Assembly: GCA_938017825.1 (NCBI GenBank)
Contig: CALIJE010000137.1
Coordinates: 1-36,289 of the forward strand
Length of the DNA stretch: 36,289 nt
From: an uncultured Flavobacteriaceae bacterium
Lineage (GTDB): Bacteria; Bacteroidota; Bacteroidia; Flavobacteriales; Flavobacteriaceae
Reading direction: 5' to 3'
A program made the translations under genes and the position numbers. Position 1 is the stretch's first letter. Each line of letters begins with the position of its first letter. Shown here one piece after another: positions 32,564 to 36,289 of this stretch. The notes below the pieces were generated by a model. The model saw only the letters and a list, made by a program, of their open reading frames with translations. It did not search any database and was not told the origin of the DNA.

Positions 32564-34261
32564 TTATACAGTCGCTTTTTCCCTTGCCTGCAACTTCGCT
32601 TTTCTAACATTTATTTTCTTTAGCATCCACTCAGGGTAATTGGTGGGATCTTCTGCTTCATAAATCCTCAGCTGCTGATCTTCCATGGGTTCTTTTAGCT
32701 CATCAGGATGACATTCCAATATGATAGCCGCGGTATCAACACCAGAGTGCGATGCCCCGGCCACACCATGCGATAAGATACTGGAGCCGCAGAGGTATAG
32801 ATTTTCGATTTCACTTTTGGCCTTATATGCAAACGGACCAATGTGCTTTAAACTTTTTTCAGTTCCATATACATTGCCATCAGTGGTATTGATGTAATAT
32901 TCATTCGTAATAGGAGTGCCCAATTCTTGGTGTACAATATGGTTGCTGATACCTGGTATGGCCTTTTCTAAGCCATTGATCATTTTTTGGGTCAACTTTT
33001 CCTTAAATTCCAAATACTCTTGAGAGCGTTGTTCCTTTTCATCTTTAAATTTGCCAAAACTCTGGTAATCGATAAAAGTAATCGCCTCTATACAATGGTG
33101 CTTACCGTCAAAGCTTGACGGATCTTTGAGTGTAGTGCAACTAATGAACATGCCCTCAAAAGCATCTCCTTTTACAATGTCTGCCCCTAAAATCTCATCA
33201 TAGAAATCATCGGCATCACGATTTGGCATCATCCAAATATTACCGCTGTCCAACCCCGCCTTGCGTACATCCATATCCACCGTCAAAAAGAGCATTAAGG
33301 AGGTACATGAGTATACTGTTTTGTCCAATTTTTTAGTCAATCGGGCACTTAAATTATCGCGCCCTACCAAGGTGTTGTACGTAATGCCAACGTCCGCATT
33401 GGAAATGATACGGTTTGCAAACAACTGGTCCCCATTCTCTAACTGTACCCCAATTGCCTTCTTGCGCTTTTCACCCTCCAAAAGAATTTTGCGCACCGCG
33501 GTACTGGTTTTGATTTCACCATTGTGCCTCTTCAGGGCATTCGTCATGGCCTTGATCAAGGCGCCTCCCCCTCCCATTGGGTAGTATCCTCCCTGAAAGT
33601 AATGGTACATTAGGGCACTATGCAGAACAAAAGCTGCCTTTCTGGGTTGTACCCCATGATCTCCGCATTGTATATTCAGAATGTTTTTGAGTAGCGGATC
33701 TTTGATGTGCCAATTGATTACTCTTCTGACACTAAAAAGTCCGTATTTACCAAAATGCCGTGTTCGATAAGGGAGGGTAAGTTTCTGCCAAAACCCTTTG
33801 ATATAGGGCATCGAATATAATTCTTCGCTTACCAAACGAATCAGGTTCAAATATTTGTCAATGCGTTTTTTTTCCTTTGGAAATCTGACAGAAAGTCGAT
33901 GAATAAGTTCATCGAAATTTGCTGGAAAATCAAAACGCTCTTCCCCAATATGAACATGTTCATAGGCGTCGGGATTCATTCTAAAGAAAACCAAATCATT
34001 GGCAATTCCAAGACCTCGATACAGGTTATTTGTCGCTTCTCCTTCTCCGAGAAGGCCTACGTAGTGAACACCAGGAGTAAATCGATGTCCGTTTAAATAA
34101 AAACTATGGCACCAACCGCCCGGCACATCATGCTGTTCTAAAATTAGGACTTTCTGTCCTGCCCTGGCAAGACAAATTCCGGCAGCCAAGCCACCTGCAC
34201 CAGAACCAATTATGATAGTATCATAGTGTTCTTTAGCATCTTTTTTCAAAACATTTTGCAC
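32564..34261 (-). CDS. CrtI/CrtISO-type FAD-dependent oxidoreductase
   Basis: 565 residues. The dinucleotide motif TIIIGSGAGGLAAGICLARAG (residues about 15-35) is followed by EQHDVPGGWCHSF and GVHYVG, typical of the phytoene desaturase / carotenoid isomerase / retinol saturase superfamily. YPMGGGGALIKAM in the middle and LYLCGSSILSHGVAGASHSG near the end, the C-terminal FAD contact, agree. About 55 extra residues, charged and helical, follow this motif. It probably reduces or isomerises a polyene or other lipid; carotenoid genes are not nearby, so the substrate is open. The start is GTG at 34261; no in-frame ATG exists between it and the upstream stop. A 15-bp palindrome lies 14 bp before the start. 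Confidence 0.85.
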   Translation of the reverse strand: MQNVLKKDAKEHYDTIIIGSGAGGLAAGICLARAGQKVLILEQHDVPGGWCHSFYLNGHRFTPGVHYVGLLGEGEATNNLYRGLGIANDLVFFRMNPDAYEHVHIGEERFDFPANFDELIHRLSVRFPKEKKRIDKYLNLIRLVSEELYSMPYIKGFWQKLTLPYRTRHFGKYGLFSVRRVINWHIKDPLLKNILNIQCGDHGVQPRKAAFVLHSALMYHYFQGGYYPMGGGGALIKAMTNALKRHNGEIKTSTAVRKILLEGEKRKKAIGVQLENGDQLFANRIISNADVGITYNTLVGRDNLSARLTKKLDKTVYSCTSLMLFLTVDMDVRKAGLDSGNIWMMPNRDADDFYDEILGADIVKGDAFEGMFISCTTLKDPSSFDGKHHCIEAITFIDYQSFGKFKDEKEQRSQEYLEFKEKLTQKMINGLEKAIPGISNHIVHQELGTPITNEYYINTTDGNVYGTEKSLKHIGPFAYKAKSEIENLYLCGSSILSHGVAGASHSGVDTAAIILECHPDELKEPMEDQQLRIYEAEDPTNYPEWMLKKINVRKAKLQAREKATV

Positions 34262-34275
34262 AGGTAAGGCTAATT

Positions 34276-34290
34276 TTTATCTAAGATAAA
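34276..34290. repeat. 15-bp perfect palindrome before the CrtI-like gene
   Basis: TTTATCT-A-AGATAAA with 7-bp arms around one central base. It ends 14 bp before the GTG start, where an operator or the -7 region would be. A nearby minus-strand TATCTTTA differs from the -7 consensus by one base. Confidence 0.4.
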
Positions 34291-34313
34291 GATAATATGA
34301 TCGTGGTTTTGAA

Positions 34314-35006
34314 TTATTTCAAGGCTTTTGCAATGGCAGCTTCCACTAAGGGCTCCATAACTTTATAGCCTTCAATAGTTGGGTGTACTTCATCACTGGC
34401 GTATTTTTTGGGCAGCCCACCACGTTCATCGACCATGGCCGTATAATAGTCTAGAAACACATGCCCCTTTTCGGTGGCATAAGCTTTGATCATACTATTA
34501 AGCTCTTTGACCTTTCGTGCCGGTTCCTTCCCAGGGCTCCATGGAAAGTCATATGCCGGTAGGGTCGAGGAAAGCACAACCTTGATACCATTGGCATGAG
34601 CCAATTCTGCCATGCTTTGAATATTGTGGGATATCATTTTTAAAGTAGCATCACCGGTATTTCCGGCTATGTCATTTATCCCTGCGAGTATTACGACCAC
34701 TTTCGGTTGAAGATCGATCACATCTTGCCGAAAACGCAGTAACATTTGAGGCGTAGTTTGCCCACTTATACCGCGATTTATATAGGGCTTGCCTTTAAAA
34801 AATTCTGGTCTAGCCTGGGACCAACCTATGGTAATAGAGTTTCCCATGAAAACTACACGATCCTCAGCTGCTGCCGGGAGTCCAACTTTTTTATTGTCTT
34901 CTTGAAACTGTTTGAGATTGGGCCAATCCTGTTTTTGGGCTGTTGCGCAACTAATTGTGCCAAAACTAAGTATGAGGGCGATCATTGATATTCTAATTTT
35001 ATTCAT
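34314..35006 (-). CDS. SGNH/GDSL hydrolase, secreted
   Basis: 230 residues from the ATG at 35006. An in-frame ATG at 35123 would add 39 residues overlapping the upstream gene and hide the signal peptide, so I chose the later start. MNKIRISMIALILSFGTISC is a signal, possibly a lipobox (C20). SGNH blocks: FMGNSITIGW with nucleophile Ser57, RGISGQTT (Gly82), LAGINDIAG with Asn111, and SDEVHPTIEGY with D205 and H208. It is an esterase or lipase-type enzyme acting outside the cytoplasm, perhaps deacetylating polysaccharide. It is 10 bp after the preceding membrane protein gene. Confidence 0.9.
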   Translation of the reverse strand: MNKIRISMIALILSFGTISCATAQKQDWPNLKQFQEDNKKVGLPAAAEDRVVFMGNSITIGWSQARPEFFKGKPYINRGISGQTTPQMLLRFRQDVIDLQPKVVVILAGINDIAGNTGDATLKMISHNIQSMAELAHANGIKVVLSSTLPAYDFPWSPGKEPARKVKELNSMIKAYATEKGHVFLDYYTAMVDERGGLPKKYASDEVHPTIEGYKVMEPLVEAAIAKALK

Positions 35007-35016
35007 AATAGGATGT

Positions 35017-35472
35017 TTATAATTCCAATTGCCGCTTTTCATCCAAGCTGATCCACAAATCACTTTGTAATCGGCTAACGGTTGGGCGTTGTGAAATGAG
35101 ATACGCGATGATGCATATTGCAATGACTAAATGCAGTGCATTGCCTTGATAATAATAGGCGACAAGTGCAAACAAAGCCGCTGCCTCTATAAAAGCGTAC
35201 TTAACAATACAGGCCATCTGATACCGCTCCAAACGCTGTTTTATGATTTGATTACGTTCAATTTGGTCAATGAGCTTTTGATAAATAATGTTACTGGTGA
35301 AATAGGCCAGGAGTGCAACTATGGGGACCAGATAAACAAAAACATCGGTTGAATCGGCTGATGCTTCGAAACTTGGATCATTCCAAAATACAATTCCGCA
35401 AAATACTAACAGACCAATAACTAAGGCGGCATGGATAATAGAAAGTGTCTTTAATAAACCCCTTGCATTCAT
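35017..35472 (-). CDS. Four-helix membrane protein, unknown
   Basis: 151 residues with four hydrophobic helices: about 9-29, 44-60, 88-107 and 111-127. A charged stretch QKLIDQIERNQIIKQRLERYQ joins helices 2 and 3. Residues 1-15 (MNARGLLKTLSIIHAALV) and the loop pattern resemble small conserved Bacteroidota membrane proteins, but I cannot name a family. It is 10 bp before the SGNH gene and 58 bp after the next gene upstream on the same strand. Confidence 0.68.
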   Translation of the reverse strand: MNARGLLKTLSIIHAALVIGLLVFCGIVFWNDPSFEASADSTDVFVYLVPIVALLAYFTSNIIYQKLIDQIERNQIIKQRLERYQMACIVKYAFIEAAALFALVAYYYQGNALHLVIAICIIAYLISQRPTVSRLQSDLWISLDEKRQLEL

Positions 35473-35530
35473 AAATTGGACTGTGTTTTTCTTTGACTAA
35501 AAGTAAACAAAAAAGAACGCATACAGACGG

Positions 35531-35815
35531 TTAGCTACTTATCCATAAATAAAATGCATAACATATTACAAAAGCCAAGACAAACGAGGCGATTAGAATA
35601 CCCAATTCAATCTGGGCAATTTGCTTTTGTTGTTTGCGAATTTTTTGTTTGATGCGAAAAAGTTCTTCTTTTGACACCTGCTTAAATTCCAATTCCGTCT
35701 TACCCGAAGATTCATAAAGAAGGTCCTTTATATTTTTGAATTTTCTCTTTTTTAGTAAAGCCCGATTTTGTCTTAATGTTTGTATGGCGCTAGCCATGCT
35801 GCCTTCTCCTCCCAT
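35531..35815 (-). CDS. Small coiled-coil protein with C-terminal membrane helix
   Basis: 94 residues. The N-terminal half has LRQNRALLKKRKFKNIKDLL and SGKTELEFKQVS, and a basic helical stretch FRIKQKIRKQQKQIAQIE precedes one membrane helix at about 71-92. The N-terminus MGGEGSM followed by a basic helix is a pattern I associate with short conserved flavobacterial proteins of unknown function. A start six codons later (MASAIQ) is possible. The gene stands apart from the next by 58 bp. Confidence 0.65.
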   Translation of the reverse strand: MGGEGSMASAIQTLRQNRALLKKRKFKNIKDLLYESSGKTELEFKQVSKEELFRIKQKIRKQQKQIAQIELGILIASFVLAFVICYAFYLWISS

Positions 35816-35973
35816 TACTGATAGCTTAATTGTTTCTATATAGGTACTACTCTTAATAGTATTGTTACAGAGATGTTTTCAAGATTGATTGAGAATTTAT
35901 AGAGGTGTGAATAATTTTTCCCTTAAACCAAAGATTGATAGGATGGTTCAAATTAGTTTTAAATAATTCAGGT

Positions 35974-36289
35974 TTAGCCTTTAGGTGGTGTTATCATAAT
36001 ATGTGCGCGATGTGTACCGGCATCCATAAGCCAGGCATGCCCTGGTGGGGTTGCCTTGGTGGGGAGTCCAGTTGAATCTCCAGTGGCAAATGGCACATAG
36101 AATACATAGCGTACATAAGGGTTTTCAATTTCTTGGGTTTCGCTATTGACTTCACCTGAAAAGACACAGAGCGTAGCCTTGTCAGGCATTTTTAAGGCAC
36201 CCGATTTTACCTCCTCCTCACGAATATCAAAAATTTCAGTGCCATCCTTGCCCTCGGCCCTGAGCGCTCTACCCCTTGCCATAAAGGCA
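35974..36289 (-). CDS. C-terminal part of an unknown protein, cut by the window edge
   Basis: The frame is open to the right edge, with Ala-Phe codons before an ATG at 36282, so this is most likely a 5'-truncated fragment rather than a complete 102-residue protein. Visible blocks are LCVFSGEVNSETQEI, YVRYVFYVPFATGDSTGL and PGHAWLMDAGTHRAHIMITPP, the last with two His residues. I do not recognise a characterised family; such sequences are conserved in Bacteroidota as proteins of unknown function. The 158 bp after its stop contain no gene. Confidence 0.6.
   Translation of the reverse strand, partial: AFMARGRALRAEGKDGTEIFDIREEEVKSGALKMPDKATLCVFSGEVNSETQEIENPYVRYVFYVPFATGDSTGLPTKATPPGHAWLMDAGTHRAHIMITPPKG

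Noticed and set aside
35007-35123. N-terminal extension of the SGNH hydrolase
   Set aside because: The extra 39 residues overlap the upstream gene and precede a clear signal peptide, so translation most likely starts at 35006.

Overview
The window looks like chromosomal DNA of a marine-type member of the Bacteroidota, most likely family Flavobacteriaceae. The signs are the -7 promoter element TAnnTTTG in front of many genes, the general lack of Shine-Dalgarno sequences, many lipoproteins with SxxC/AC-type lipoboxes, a probable type IX secretion tail, a bacillithiol enzyme (BshB1), a fused ResB-CcsA cytochrome c maturation protein, and TPR sensor kinases of flavobacterial type. It is a housekeeping and catabolic region. 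I see no phage, IS element, CRISPR array or rRNA.

Layout. 1-3780: a secreted beta-propeller-like protein, a DUF2911 protein, a COG2426 membrane protein and a four-helix membrane protein with a Cys/His motif, each largely a separate unit with its own promoter or terminator. 3803-8169 (minus): PIG-L deacetylase and a sodium:solute symporter, with an unlisted 33-residue membrane peptide exactly filling the gap between them. 8258-11963 (minus): MscS-type channel, lipoprotein, Maf pyrophosphatase, KdsC phosphatase and DUF2520 Rossmann protein, headed by a 5'-truncated Crp/Fnr remnant. 12050-16241: group III truncated hemoglobin, a His-rich lipoprotein and the 1065-residue ResB-CcsA fusion, a heme-related neighbourhood. 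16423-19817: MATE exporter, a PLP trans-sulfuration enzyme and BshB1, the last two plausibly linked through sulfur and thiol metabolism. 19814-21910 (minus): hybrid-free TPR histidine kinase. 22158-22231: tRNA-His with a strong promoter and terminator. 22378-24876 (minus): M28 peptidase and an AraC-type regulator.

25010-31768 is the clearest functional unit: a tightly packed six-gene operon holding all four steps of bacterial trans-4-hydroxyproline degradation. These are the epimerase, the D-hydroxyproline dehydrogenase, the pyrroline-hydroxycarboxylate deaminase and the alpha-ketoglutarate semialdehyde dehydrogenase, ending in 2-oxoglutarate. Two extra members of unknown role, a DUF1272 zinc protein and a DUF885 lipoprotein peptidase-like protein, sit inside the same operon. 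The divergent AraC regulator faces it across a 133-bp gap that holds a 9-bp direct repeat with 21-bp periodicity just upstream of the operon promoter.

31770-36289 (minus): SnoaL/DUF4440-like lipoprotein, small membrane proteins, a CrtI/CrtISO-type FAD oxidoreductase, an SGNH hydrolase, two further small membrane proteins, and the C-terminal part of an unknown protein cut by the window edge.

Most worth a second look: the 33-residue peptide between PIG-L and the symporter, the AraC direct repeats, the two uncharacterised members of the hydroxyproline operon, the His-repeat lipoprotein, the Crp remnant, and the tRNA-His acceptor stem with two adjacent U-U oppositions.
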